Positions 1-11,189 of a stretch of DNA of 64,000 nucleotides are shown here, piece by piece. Source of the stretch: Harmothoe impar. Lineage: Eukaryota; Annelida; Polychaeta; Phyllodocida; Polynoidae. A program made the position numbers and the translations under genes. How positions within the stretch are numbered: the stretch's first letter is position 1; every line of letters starts with the position of its first letter. Where the stretch lies: assembly GCA_947462335.1 (NCBI GenBank), contig OX381709.1:36536186-36600185 (forward strand). Reading direction: 5' to 3'. The notes below the pieces were generated by a model. It was not told the origin of the DNA. It saw nothing but the letters and a program-made list of their open reading frames with translations, and searched no databases.

Positions 1-520
1 CAATGATGTGCTGTGCTCTGCTGCACGGTATTGGCTGTGAGTAGTGTAATGACGGTGTGTATGAGCTGCCCCTGTGTGTACAGCTCTGTGCCGTGACCAT
101 GTGGCGGCCAGCTGATCTAGCTGCTCTCCAGCTGCTGTCTGCTGGTCTAGCATATCCTGCTCTGTGAGCAGCACGGTCTTTGAGCTGTTCTGTGAGCTGG
201 TCATCAACTGTCCTGTCCTGTGAGCTCCACTATCATATTACTGGTTATCTGAGCTGTTCTGTGAACTGTCCTGGGAGCTAGTATATGCGTTGTTCTGTGA
301 GCTGCTCTGTAAACTGTTCCCAGTGTTACTTTGGGACCGGCTCTGTGAGCTACTCTGTCCTGTGAGCTGCTATATTAGCTTCCTGTTCTGGTAACCAGGC
401 TGTCCTGTGTGTATCCCTGAAGCTGCTATGTGAGATGCGCTGTGAGGTGTGCTGTCCTACGAGCTGTTCATGAGCTGCTATGTGAGTAGGACAATGCCCT
501 GCTCTGAGCAGCCCTGAGCT
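1..520. repeat. Degenerate tandem minisatellite (CTGTGAGCTG-like units)
   Basis: The words CTGTGAGCTG and GAGCTGTTCTGTGA recur dozens of times with irregular spacing and substitutions, mixed with CTGTCCTGTGAGCT variants. The array starts before the window edge and fades near position 520. No protein is suggested. Confidence 0.75.
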
Positions 521-735
521 GCTCCCGCGTACACCTCGTGATCCCCTCTCTATCTGTCAGTGTCGGCGGCTGCTGTACGCCTCCTCTCTCACCGTGAGTG
601 CCGCCCCGCGCGGCAGTCGTGTCCCACGCCGTCAGGGGCTGTCGGGGTGACCACCAGAGCAGCCCCCCCCCCCCCTTTATTCCCCCTGTGGTAGTGTTAT
701 CCCATAGAAACCTTGCCATGTGCAAACAACGGGGT
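521..735. other. GC-rich, CpG-containing patch
   Basis: Base composition changes sharply from the AT-rich surroundings, with several CpG dinucleotides around 596-620 and a run of about 14 C at 661-674. Open frames across it are low-complexity and show no domain. It could be a small CpG-rich regulatory patch, but no core promoter element is evident. Confidence 0.35.
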
Positions 736-847
736 ATTGACAAGAGAACAGGGGGATAGAGAGGAAAGACGTTTGACATGTGGGAGACATGACCGGGAGT
801 ATTGGTTGGACGAGGATTGAGAGGTATACTGAAAATCCATAAGTTTG

Positions 848-1297
848 AGAGGTTAGTCAGTACTGTCTATCCCAGGTTCGTCCTAGGGGTTTTCATGAAT
901 ACTTCATTGACGAATTTTCAAAATGACGAACTTATATTTAAAGATGACTAAGGCAAAATAATGCCTTAGTCAAAACGACTAACCCTGATATGCATGAGGT
1001 GGGTTAGTCTAACCTAACAGCATTGACTGCCATGGATTGGTCGTATAGGGAGCCAGAAAATGACTGAGAGACACTTAGTTATATTCTGGCTCCCAAAATA
1101 CCTAAGCTACATCAGTCAGTGCTGTAAGGCTGGTCAGAGTGACTAACCCACCGTAGTCATTTTACTTTAAGGTGTATTAGAGTTAGTCATTTTGACTGAG
1201 GTGTTAATTTACCCTTACTCATTTTGAACATAAGCTCGTCATTTTGACTAATATGCCTATGACGAACCAGGGATAGCCACTATACTGACCAACCTCT
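848..1297. mobile_element. TIR transposon, non-autonomous, about 450 bp
   Basis: The left end reads AGAGGTTAGTCAGTA and the right end, reverse complemented, AGAGGTTGGTCAGTA. Both continue into CTATCCC(A/T)GGTTCGTC, giving an imperfect inverted repeat of about 40 bp. The interior has repeated GACTAA/TTAGTC words and a small hairpin near 950-985, and no coding frame. No clear target duplication is visible, so the superfamily is open. Confidence 0.7.
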
Positions 1298-1583
1298 TAG
1301 ACCTATAAATTATCTGTGCAAGTGGGATGAAGCAAGGTGGATGAAGCAGGGATTGATACAAGGGAAAGGGATGTTTTTAAGCAGTAAGCCAAGAGGACTG
1401 ACTGAAAAATTGTTGACATGAGAGGACGACAGACCCCGGAAAGGAGACACTCCTCAAGCCAGGTGGAAGGCCAGTGGGATAGAGGTTGGAGATGGAGGTT
1501 GGTGGAAGTCAATCGGATGGGCAGAGAGCAGGAAACTGAGATAGACATGTAGATCCTCCAGTACAGCAGCAGTAAGAGCGGCA

Positions 1584-1765
1584 TGTGCAGGCTGTCATTG
1601 CGGCGTGCTGCTCACATTATGCCGCACCACCACCAGGGGGCAGAGCTGTAACTGAATCAGCGCCTGTGTGGGGGCCTCCAGGGGGCCTCAAGGGCCCAGG
1701 GCAGCGTAGGGAGGGGGAGGGTACTCTCCACACCGCGACCTCTCCTTGTGCTGTGGCTTTTTGGC
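1584..1765. promoter_or_regulatory. GC-rich patch around a CTCF-type motif
   Basis: This GC-rich stretch holds CCACCAGGGGGCAG at 1630-1643, followed by GGCCTCCAGGGGGCCTCAAG at about 1674-1693. It has no open frame with recognisable domains. Composition and motif content suggest a protein-binding or regulatory element rather than a gene. Confidence 0.35.
1630..1643 (+). promoter_or_regulatory. CTCF-type core motif
   Basis: CCACCAGGGGGCAG fits all 14 positions of the bilaterian CTCF core CCASYAGRKGGCRS. CTCF and its motif are conserved across bilaterians. Occupancy cannot be told from sequence. Confidence 0.5.
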
Positions 1766-1929
1766 TTGTCTGGCTGTTATTGACTTACAGGAATGTGGCT
1801 CTGGTTGTGGCTTCAGGCTGACCGCCGAATGGCTTCTGTGCTGCATCATATGCCCCAAGGATATATGGAGTGAGTTGCCTGTGTGTCCATCCGCACCCTT
1901 CAATTGTACGGTTAAGATGGCCATCTAAA

Positions 1930-3119
1930 GGTAATCAATCGCGTAAAAGAACACACAGATCGATGTCTCAATTGCTACAAGTAACTATTCTTTTTCATTA
2001 TACTCTCCTCAGGTTTTATCGTGAGGTCATAAGACTAATTAATGTTGTGTCGTTTGATGCAGTTGTTTGGTCGTTTAATGTTAGACCCTGGTGTCTAACC
2101 AGTGCTGTTGCATAGTCCTGCAGCGCTAATATACAACACATTTCAGCTTGTTCCAGAGACACCAAAATAGTAACCAGACCAATGAGAGAATAGACTCGAT
2201 AGCTTCTGCTTATGTAAATATGTGTCTAGTGTCACCAACGCGACCATCCTATGGCATTTTATTTGCATGAATTCGGATTCATGATCTGCTCATGCTTGCC
2301 TATTAAACGATTCAGTGGCAATCCAGAATTTGTGTGTGCATGTGTTGGGGGGGGGGGGCGGGGGGGGGCTATATACTATTTTGACACATTTATTCATACC
2401 TTTCTCATGTCACGTTGTAAATATATGTCCATCCAAAGTCCAGATTTGAAATGATTTTGGAAAGATGAGACTGTCTGCTTGATCCATCAATTAAAGAGTT
2501 GACCGCAAATACTTGGAATGCAGAGTAAATCAAACTGACAAATATCGTGATTTAAAGGGATGACCCAGTGTCAATGCCAGTGACATGGTGTTTCATTCCA
2601 CCTCATGCCACCTGGGACCATGTTTTCATTATTTAGACATGTTACAGATGACCTCCTCTAAACATCAGAGACGTTTCGTTAGGATAGTGTCCCATTTTCA
2701 AATGTGAATACCGTATAATATTATATCACTGATCAAAATCTAGTCTATGAACCTTTTTGCGTCTATTGCATCATCATATATAATTATATCAATATGACAG
2801 TCCCAACATATTGTTGGTAGATCAAAATATATCGGACATTAGGTGATTCCTTTAAAGCTTTGCCGATCCGCTTTTTTTGGTTGCAGCCATGATCAAACAT
2901 ACCTTTGGCCAATAGTGACTAATGCCTAATACTCATTGAAAAGACTAAGGGGAGTTGGTCAGTATTGATAACTACTAGTAATCTAAGTTGGTCTCGTTGT
3001 AAGCTGTATTGAAAACCTAATTCCACACCTTTTGTCGCAGGAGTTTATATTCAGTGTTTTGTTAAAAATAATAAGTTTTAATATATAGCAGAGAAGAGAG
3101 AATGACTAGCATGCACTTT
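1930..3119. other. No gene seen; poly-G tract at 2346-2367
   Basis: AT-rich DNA with short chance frames only. The one distinct feature is a run of G broken by a single C at about 2346-2367. Confidence 0.6.
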
Positions 3120-3601
3120 GCCTCAATCCCGAACCCTCAGCATCAAACAGTTTCGTCATACAAATACTCACAATGAGTCCATATTACAACTAGGGCCTGC
3201 TCCCGTCTCATAAATAACGACCTAATTAGAAACCCTAGGCGTTGTAAATAATCCCACAAAGAGACATGTTTTAACTGAATGGAGCGATGGCCAACGGCAA
3301 ATGCAAAAACCCAATGTCATTTCAAAAAGGTGAGGGCAGGCAGATTCAGTAGCTTGAAACACATGGACTGAATTATGCGACTATGTTTTTTATGACAAAT
3401 TTGCAGGACATGAAGAAGACATCACAAAGGGTACACCCTCAAAGACTGGAAACAACATTCTTTATAACAGAACCTGCCAAAATAATCTTTCCAACTTTGA
3501 CTGGGATGCATTGTTCTCTTGTGATATTACGCTTGATAACAGTACGAAGTATGCTGTAGAATGCAGGAGAATAATGTCATGATTCACTAAAACCTGCATA
3601 T

Positions 3602-3693
3602 GTTGAATTGAATCGATTTGAATTGAATCTTTTATTGACCGGTAGCCTCGCAAGACGCTTTCTGTTTTGTCTTCACATTCAACCTGTAGAGCT
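3602..3693 (-). mobile_element. LINE 3' tail remnant
   Basis: Read on the minus strand, an AATAAA signal is followed by ATTCAATTCAAAT-like simple repeats. That is the usual 3' end of CR1/Jockey-like LINEs in invertebrates. The fragment is cut at its upstream side by the 3696-3851 element. A chance repeat is possible. Confidence 0.4.
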
Positions 3694-3695
3694 TA

Positions 3696-3851
3696 CCGTA
3701 TTCGACGTAATAAGCGCACAGTGCGCTTAAAAAATGATTATGGACACCTTTTAGTACTTAAGAGTTTAACTGGCGTCAAAGATAGAGATATTTTTGGTTA
3801 TTTGTAGATCGGCCAAAAACGGGGGGTGTGCGCTTATTACGTCGAATACGG
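3696..3851. mobile_element. 156-bp MITE with TA target duplication
   Basis: The ends are perfect inverted repeats of 25 bp beginning CCGTATTCGACGTAATAAGC, and TA lies on both sides (3694-3695 and 3852-3853). There is no coding capacity. A TA duplication and short size fit a Tc1/mariner-type or similar non-autonomous family. Identical arms suggest a fairly recent insertion. Confidence 0.88.
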
Positions 3852-4406
3852 TATACAGTCTTGGCATGCAGTAGAGTGTTGCGGGAGCGTTTCTGCTGCC
3901 CACCCCTGGGCTTCTAAAGTGCTGCTGTCACCCTAAACAAATCTGTTTACCCACGGATCAAAAACACTGATAAGAGAGGGACCGGCGTGGTCTGCATCCA
4001 CAAATAAGCTGCATTTCCCACTGCGACTAATGTGGAAGCTGTGATGCTGGGTAGGCTTAGGGCAGGCCAGTTGGGTAGGATTGAAGATCTGTTATTTCAC
4101 AAAGGGAATGTGTTTGTCATATCACTGGAAATGAGCTGAATTATATTCATGACGGTCCCATATTCTAACTAGAACTGGACGTTCCACTTGTACAACATTT
4201 AGCTCTACAGTATATGAATGGGACATCGACCAGCCTGTCGACAGCAAAGTACAGTATATAAAAAGGAACAGGCATTTACGTCAATATACAAAGACAAGAA
4301 GTAGTTCTACAAAAGGATATCGACATGAGTAAGATGAAGAAACACCTAAGGATATGATTGAGATACCCACTTCGGTGAGTGTTGGATAATTAAATCAGAG
4401 AGGGAA

Positions 4407-5614
4407 TAGGGTAGGTTCACCCTAAGTCAAACTCATACCTTGAGTCAACCACTTTTGACATGAAATTACAAGTTCAGTATTCATCCGGTGACTATAAACT
4501 CCCACTGATTTAAGAATTGGAGTGTTTTACAAATATATATTGCACATTGCATCTGTATCATCACTCTTTTTCATACAGTAGAATCAGTCAGAAGTACCCC
4601 TGTTTGACCTGTTTTGACAAACAGAGAATGAAAATCTCCCTACTGTTCATACTCTTTGGTAGTTGATTTGAAGCATTTAGTCCTTTCATACACAGTGTCG
4701 ATTGGTTTTGTGAGTTGGATATGTATCTAAATTACACAAATCATGACTTTATTGAGCAAAATGAATTTCCTAAGTTATATTTAGGACTGATTTCGTAAGG
4801 TATACCCATTTCACCTTAAGTCAGCCATGAATTCACCCTAAGTCAGCCACCTCATACCCTAAGTCAACCATAGGATTTTCTTCTCTGGAGTCCCTCCTGG
4901 AATTCTCACACCCTGAATTTTTGTCTAACAACTCTCCCCCTACCCTTGTGAATACCTCATCCTCCCAGAATATCCTCTTCTACTAGAGGGTTGAGGATAT
5001 CAGGACTACTTGTGTAGTGTATAGAGGGCGAGGGTGAAACGCAAAAAGAGGGGGGGAAGGGGGTGAGGGGGCAGAGCCCCTGATATATTCAATAGAACTC
5101 CATGCTGCATGTCTATAATGTTATATTTAGTCCTCATTGCTCATACAAGTAATATTTATGTGTATTGATAGCTCATAATGCAGTTGTATTCACCTGAGGT
5201 ACAGTACTGCTTTGATACATGTTCAATAAAATTATTATCTTCTCCATTGTTACTTGTAGCATATTGATATATGATGCATGCATTCATGTCAGCCAATCCA
5301 TTGATGGAAATCAGGAAATTACTGCTATTTTCCACATATTTCTGGTGGTTCTAATATGGCTGACTCAAGGTGCACTTTGGCTGACTTAGGGTGAAAAGGG
5401 GCAATTCTGAATACTCTGATAAATCATGGAATTAAACACTGCAAACTGACATATGTCATTGTAATACATCATGAATGTCATTCTCCAGAGCAATACCTAC
5501 AGTTTGGTTCAATTCTGAAGGATATGCACAAAAAACTCTAGGAGCAATCAGACCTGAAAGGTAGCTCATGAAAAAACATGCATCAGACCGGTTGAAAGTG
5601 GTGAACCTACCCTA
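4407..5614. mobile_element. 1.2-kb TIR element, TAGGGTAGRTTCACC family
   Basis: The left end TAGGGTAGGTTCACC and the right end GGTGAACCTACCCTA are perfect inverted repeats. If the outer TA is the target duplication, the TIR starts GGGTAGG. Just inside are repeated words of the CCTAAGTCA(A/G)CCA type (about 4420-4450 and 4836-4875) with inverted partners near 5358-5395. No transposase frame is present. Related ends occur at 48055-49049 and, decayed, near 35262-35774. Confidence 0.75.
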
Positions 5615-5632
5615 GGGAGAGAGAAGTAGTGT

Positions 5633-5977
5633 AGGCTGTGTCTCACGACCTTGAGCCAATGTTTTTGTCTCTGACCGGGTGCCGTCTCTGACCAGGTGCC
5701 ATCTCTGACCGGGTGCCGTCTCTGACCGGATGTCACTTAGGGAGTTATGTTCTACCAACAGCAGGAGGCTAATAATAATTACATAACAGCTGCCATAACG
5801 TTTCTACATATTCTTATATATATGAGTATAGGTTAATATTCAAAAAGCACATTTTTCGGACACCAGGTCAGAGACGGCACCTGGTCAGAGACGGCACCTG
5901 GTCAGAGACGGCACCTGGTCAGAGACGGCACCCGGTCAGAGACAAAAACATTGGCTCAAGGTCGTGAGACACAGCCT
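5633..5977. mobile_element. Fold-back TIR element with 17-bp tandem units in both arms
   Basis: The inverted arms start AGGCTGTGTCTCACGACC and continue through CTTGAGCCAATGTTTTTGTC without a mismatch. They then run into tandem copies of a 17-bp unit, GACGGCACCTGGTCAGA, four or five per arm in opposite orientations. The unmatched core (about 5735-5865) is AT-rich and non-coding. It lies only 18 bp from the preceding TIR element. No target duplication is clear. Confidence 0.82.
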
Positions 5978-5989
5978 CTAAGAGGACCT

Positions 5990-6750
5990 CTACGTCATGA
6001 AACGTGGAAACATATTAGTGATGCAACGTATATTTTTAAAGCTCCAGGTAATGCTTATCAGCAAAATCATAACAAAATCAAATGGACTTGTTTATAAGAA
6101 AAAAATTAGAAAACCTTAATGATTTCCTAAATCATCACAATGAGCACAGCGGTTGGTCTGACTGAAAACTAAAAGGACATAAATTAGCATAAAGAACCAA
6201 AGAGATTAAAGTGAAGGGTAGGAACTCGGAGAGCCACATCCTTCCGTTTTCTCACCATTGTCTTAGTGATCCAATTCAAGAACCCCATTACATGGGTGAA
6301 GTGGAGATCCTCCCATTTACTTCGCATCAATATTCCACTAGTCATTCAGAGTGAGATGTGGCTGAGAGAAAATATATGACTGTTATATCTAGGGTGGCCG
6401 GTTTAGGACCGTGGATAAGGATCTATAGGATATTGTAGTAATGGATGATGGAGGAAATGGGAGGAATATAAATACGATGGAGCAGGGTAGAAGGATCAGG
6501 GGGGCAAAGGTAGAAGTAGGGAAGTGAAATAGGATAGAAGGAGGGACGTTCGGTGGTTTTTACATAATATAATTTGGGAATCTGGTGGAGGAGACTCTGA
6601 GAAGCCCATTGCCACAACCCAGAAGAAAATACAGTATGTCTGTAAAGAGTAAAATCAGTTTGAAGGTGCATTCTTAAAACAAACTGCCTGGTACATTGAA
6701 GAATAATCAGTGGGACCATTGAGGTACACTGTGAGTAGGCACTCAGGTCG
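5990..6750. other. No gene seen
   Basis: AT-rich sequence with short chance frames only. Confidence 0.5.
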
Positions 6751-6756
6751 GACAGT

Positions 6757-6902
6757 CAACAGTGGGGTGCATAGTGTTTCATAACAACTGCTTATGCATT
6801 TTATTTCTCACATTTTTCTTTACATATTCTCAAGAATTATGAGTCATAATGAAACGCTTGTAGTTATTAAAAGCCTTCTGTGCACTATGCACCCCACTGT
6901 TG
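6757..6902. mobile_element. 146-bp MITE
   Basis: Perfect 20-bp inverted ends, CAACAGTGGGGTGCATAGTG at 6757-6776 and its reverse complement at 6883-6902, flank an AT-rich core. If the true end is CAGTGGGG, it resembles hAT termini, but no 8-bp duplication is visible. Confidence 0.75.
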
Positions 6903-7216
6903 AAAAAAGTAGTTATTTTGATTTCCTATTTTTCCCTAAATTCTCTATTTAAGCATGATAACAAGTGCGATTGCAATCTTGCCATATAGATAAATATCTC
7001 ATAATTTGCTTGTGCTAGAATCCTGTGGGTAGCTGGTTAGTTAAAAGTTATTAGTTCAATGTACTTACTATGATAATTTAGTCTCTTTTCCCAACATGAG
7101 CCAGCACTGACTAATGCCAATTATTTTCAGTGAACCCTTGAACTTCGTGACGAATAACATACTAGTTAAATCCGAGGGGAATCAGGGTATAGCTATAAAT
7201 GAAATCAGAGACACTG

Positions 7217-8080
7217 CCCAGTAAACACCCTACGTAGTTCCAACATAGCTTAGATGTTTCTCTAGGTAGTTCTCCAACCAAAAGGTTTGAGATTGGTAAT
7301 TTTGGAAGGTTTGTAGATGTCAAAACATTAAGGTTTATTTACGTTCAACAGACATAAACGTCTGGTTTACGTTTATCTACCTCATTCAGACGTAAATATA
7401 TGTAATAAATCTATGTAGATCTACATTAAAAGACATAACCTTTCAACCTCAAGTGGGTAGATGACTTCTCAGTGTCAGACTAGGTGGCAGCACTATCAAT
7501 TATGGAGAGAATGTTGAAGCTCTTTAACAAATCCACCACATTTAAGCAGTAAATTCTCATTGATTATAAATTCAATATCATGCAAATAAACTGTATTCAA
7601 TAGAATATTAAAATATAGAGGAGAGTAGATTGAAGCATTGGGCGTGAATGTGTGCTTTGTGGCACTTTACTGAGCGGACACCACATTGGTGGTAACAGAA
7701 GAAATACAAAGCCTCTCTGCAGCCCAAACTATTCAACAGACCTATACTGTGAGGCTGTTCAGTTGAACTACAAGATTATACTATGTAGAATAAAATGAAA
7801 TTATAGTGGTTATTTTGAATGAATATTGTTTGTTAATGTACATTTGTCTGCAATATAATTCAAGTCTTTGTCTGAATCCCACTTGGTGGAATTATATGTA
7901 ATGTGATTAAATCCCAGTTGAATGTAGATTTATGTCTGAGCTACGTAAATCAGACCTGTAGGTTTGAGAGTGATAAATAAACCTTAAAGTTTTGATGTTC
8001 ATAAACCTTCTAAAATTACGTAGTTCAGACCAAAAATCAATGTAGATTTACATCTGACCATCGTAGTTGTGTTTACTGGG
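7217..8080. mobile_element. 864-bp TIR element, CCCAGTAAACAC family, copy 1
   Basis: The element starts CCCAGTAAACACCCTACGTA and ends GTGTTTACTGGG, with TG on both sides (7215-7216 and 8081-8082). Long, imperfect subterminal inverted repeats (about 180 bp) share AAGGTTTATTTAC and other words rich in ACGTA. It contains no transposase frame. It matches the copy at 13265-14117 along its whole length. A CTCF-like word lies at 7477-7490. Confidence 0.88.
7477..7490 (+). promoter_or_regulatory. CTCF-like word inside TIR element, copy 1
   Basis: AGACTAGGTGGCAG matches 12 of 14 positions of CCASYAGRKGGCRS and is followed by CACT, as in many known sites. The equivalent position of copy 2 matches 13 of 14. 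Confidence 0.3.
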
Positions 8081-8739
8081 TGAAAGACTACAAAAGCCAC
8101 CCTGACTCTCAGTATGAGGTCATTCTGAAGCCACATCTGAAGCCACATTCCATAAGTTAATAAATGCCTAGCTCTATGATCAAATCTGATCAGGAGACCC
8201 CGGAAGGCGCTGAGTGCAAAGTGATCGAGCGGGGGAATGTGTTACACCATGTCCCTATGGCCTAGACTGATATACGGATGCTAAAGTCTGTCTCTCTAGT
8301 TATGTTTATTGATAGTGGTATGAGTGTATTTTGTCTCAGTGCTGTTTGTGAGACCACCATTAGATATGCAATATTTTTTGGAAAGCCAACAAAGCTATTC
8401 TCTGCCATATATAAGGCCGTGTGTATATCACATTGTATAATCTGGTCTTTATATTGACACGGGAAAATATTTTTATAATTAAGCGAGAATACAGACTTTT
8501 AGAATTGTTATCCATAAATTTGGTTAGATCGCTTGTGCCACGTGCTTTTCTTTGTTTAATGGTAACTATAAAGGCCTATCTTGGTTTTATAATTGACTGC
8601 AGGAGAAATTACATAAATCAAAGTGATAAAATGATAACAACACAACACCATGTGCCAAGTCTACAGAGACCAGCTATCCGTGAGCAAGGGAGTCTGAATA
8701 AGGGCAAGATGAGGCGTGTGCATCAGGCGGAAAATTGCT
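8081..8739. other. No gene seen
   Basis: A frame of about 120 codons (8421-8789) crosses this stretch. Its composition is that of AT-rich non-coding DNA and it shows no domain, so I do not call it. Confidence 0.5.
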
Positions 8740-8990
8740 ACAATTTTCAAAGTAAGGAGGGATGTTTCGATCCAGCCCTCTGTAATTGAAGGCATGAGGA
8801 CCCGGGAGGAGGAACGGAGTAAATGGCGGCTTAGAATAACCTCCCCTAAGCTTGTGTCTAACAGAGCAGCCTCAATGTTAGCAATAAGCAGGCGTAAGTA
8901 GGGACAAGTGTCTCGTCAATTGGAAAATAATACTCACTTACGGTAGAGGAATCCCGTTTAGTTGAATCATATTACTAAGCGTTCTTCATA
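8740..8990 (+). other. Paralogous non-coding block B (pairs with 15790-16010)
   Basis: GGAGGGATGTTTCGATC near 8757 matches GGAGGGACGATGTTTCAATC near 15802. CTCTGTAATTGAAGGCATG near 8778 matches TTCTGTAATTGAAGGCATG near 15827. Collinear weaker matches follow for about 200 bp (TTAGAATAA, TGTGTCTA, GTTTAGTTGAATC against ATTTGGTTGAATC). The similarity is in direct orientation with small indels and no shared reading frame. Confidence 0.7.
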
Positions 8991-8999
8991 TACCGTTCT

Positions 9000-10380
9000 T
9001 GTCTGTAGACATCTCATATATTGATAGTGAATAACATCATCGCGAAAATTAGTTTTCCTTCCATGTGTGCTTTAATATGTTTGTATCGAGGATCTAGAAA
9101 ATTGGAAAGTTATAACAGGTGTATAAATAAATGCTCATTTGGAATTAAAATTAGATGCGAATATGAAAAGGGGTTTTACAACTAGTTAAATACCCATTGT
9201 AATAGATAATTCAGTTTCTGTTTATGCCTCGATGTATTCACAGCAATATAACATTACATGATACCTTGCAAGCACAGAGGACACGAAATGATAATCATAT
9301 AGACACCAGCAATTGCTGTTCGGGCCTGTTGTGTTTGTGTAACACTGCATAGATAGTGATCACGTCTAGAGAATGGGCCTAGTATGATAATCTATTAATC
9401 ATATAAGAAGTGTTCTCTGACCGTCATGACGGCCTATGATCATCTGAGTCATCTTTCAACGAAGTTCCTGATTATTTGATGGAAACTATACTTTAGAAAA
9501 TAGGGTTAAGGTAGAGCAATTTTAATATTCTCATAGAAAACTCACGTAAAAGTTCAAATTGATGATGACAACCTAATTCCCATGAAGGATTGGGTGTCTG
9601 CTAAACAGATCGTGTGTCTGGGTGAGGAAGCACTACCCCGGGTCGACGCCTTCACTTGGCTACTATTCCAACTGATGGGTTTCCCTTATCAACCGGGGCA
9701 GGTGATGCAGGGTTGTTCCAAAATGTAATTGGAGCACATCTATTTCAAGCAGTTGTCAAACGGTTCGTCTATGACTTAGATGCATTCATCTGTTCATTCC
9801 GTATGGAAACGGTAACTTTTATAGTCAGATATTTAAGCACAGGAATGCTCATTCTACATGGTAGGAACGTATGGCCGTTATGGACGCCCCCCTACAGACA
9901 CAAGATCTCATTCTGCAAGGCCCTGCTGCACAGTCACGTCGGCTCGTAATATTTATGAAAGGAATCTTTAAATATGCCTTTTAAACAGAATAAAATAATC
10001 AATGGTTATATGAAATAGAGATAATCAGTAAAGGTGTCTGCGTTCTCTACGGCCGCATACTCCATCGTGACGTCATCAAAATAGCTAGGAAACCAATATC
10101 TAAATCTCTTTCTCTTTCGTCAAGAGCAATTATTCAAATTTATCACACTCACCAAATGCCTCATATGTGATACACCCACTGTCCCGCTCTCGGAAAAATT
10201 GCAGGCTTTGACACATTATCATTTAGCTCTAAGTACCTTGTAATCTTTTAATGTGGATTTTGATGTCTGTGGTAAATCCCCTCATTTCCAGACTGCTGCA
10301 CTTGAAATACAACACTGGCCAAACCCACATACTAAACCATTCTGATATGGTCTACCACATTCTTTTTCTGGCATATCTTA
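9000..10380. other. No gene seen
   Basis: AT-rich DNA with no repeat structure, splice-bounded frame or RNA gene that I can recognise. Confidence 0.5.
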
Positions 10381-10905
10381 AGGGGTGCCTCCACCAACGA
10401 CCGTCCATCCGTCCGTCCATAAAATCCGTCCAAAAAGGCAGGGATCTGGACGGATTTGATGGACGGATGGACAAAACCCACTTCCACCAATGACCGTCCA
10501 TCAATCCGTCCAGTTTCTGACCAAAAACTGGACAGATTGATGGACGGAATGGACGGATGGGTTCCGTCCATCAATCCGTCCATTCCGTCCAACACAGATG
10601 AGCCAACATGACCAGAAAATGGACGGATTCTGTAGAAAAATGGACGGACGGAAATATCAAAAAAGTTTGATATTCCGGTCAGACGGATTTCGTCCATCAA
10701 TCCGTCCATCAATCCGTCTATCAATCCGTCCATCAATCCGTCCAGTTTTTTACCACAAACTGGATGGATTGATAGGCTGAATGGATGGACGGTCCTTGGT
10801 GGAAGTGGGTTTTGTGAATCCGTTCATCAAATCCGTCCATTTCACTGAGTTTTTGGACGGTTTTTATAGACGGACGGATGGATGGTCGTTGGTGGAGGCA
10901 CCCCT
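10381..10905. mobile_element. 525-bp PIF/Harbinger-like MITE, nested inverted repeats
   Basis: The ends AGGGGTGCCTCCACCAACGA (left, and right after reverse complementing) are perfect inverted repeats with a 3-bp TTA duplication (10378-10380 and 10906-10908). A 3-bp TWA target is the hallmark of PIF/Harbinger. The interior is built of TCCGTCCATCAA words in both orientations. A second, inner inverted pair lies inside (AAAACCCACTTCCACCAATG near 10474, partner near 10797). Long frames here are translations of the repeat, not genes. Confidence 0.88.
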
Positions 10906-11189
10906 TTAAGGTCTAAGATAGACTGAACCTTTGCAGAAGCAACATTTATAAATGTATTGCTCCTCAAAAAGTTAAATATAATAGATAATGGTACGCAAGC
11001 ACCTTTGCAAAGATGGTTTCAACCAATTCCACTTCATATTGCTATTTTAGACAAATTGGTCTCAGGACTCTTACCTATTTGTTGAACGGGCCTGATCAGG
11101 ATTAGTTATATTCAGTCTAGTATGTTTTAGTAATGACGCCCTAAGTGCTTCCATTGTTGTGGTTGTGATGCGGATAGGGTGTGACGCTC

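Larger units (their letters stand above)
3120..4180 (+). other. Paralogous non-coding block A (pairs with 11190-12110)
   Basis: Several stretches align in direct orientation with 11.2-12.1 kb. TCTCATAAATAA near 3209 matches near 11270, TTGAAACACATGG near 3353 matches near 11374, and AATCTGTTTACCCACGGATC near 3940 matches CTGTTTAACCACGGATC near 11543. GGAAATGAGCTGAA near 4128 matches GGAAATTAGTTGAA near 12067. No frame is preserved, so the similarity is non-coding. Each copy carries its own transposon (3696-3851 here, 11626-12038 there). Confidence 0.65.

Noticed and set aside
8421..8789. 122-codon plus-strand frame
   Set aside because: Composition is AT-driven (Ile, Asn, Leu, Tyr), no domain, and it overlaps non-coding block B, whose paralogue does not keep the frame.
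10332..10736. Minus-strand frame of 134 codons with repeated Asp-Gly-Leu-Met-Asp-Gly
   Set aside because: It is a translation of the GTCCATCAA palindromic repeat inside the MITE at 10381-10905.
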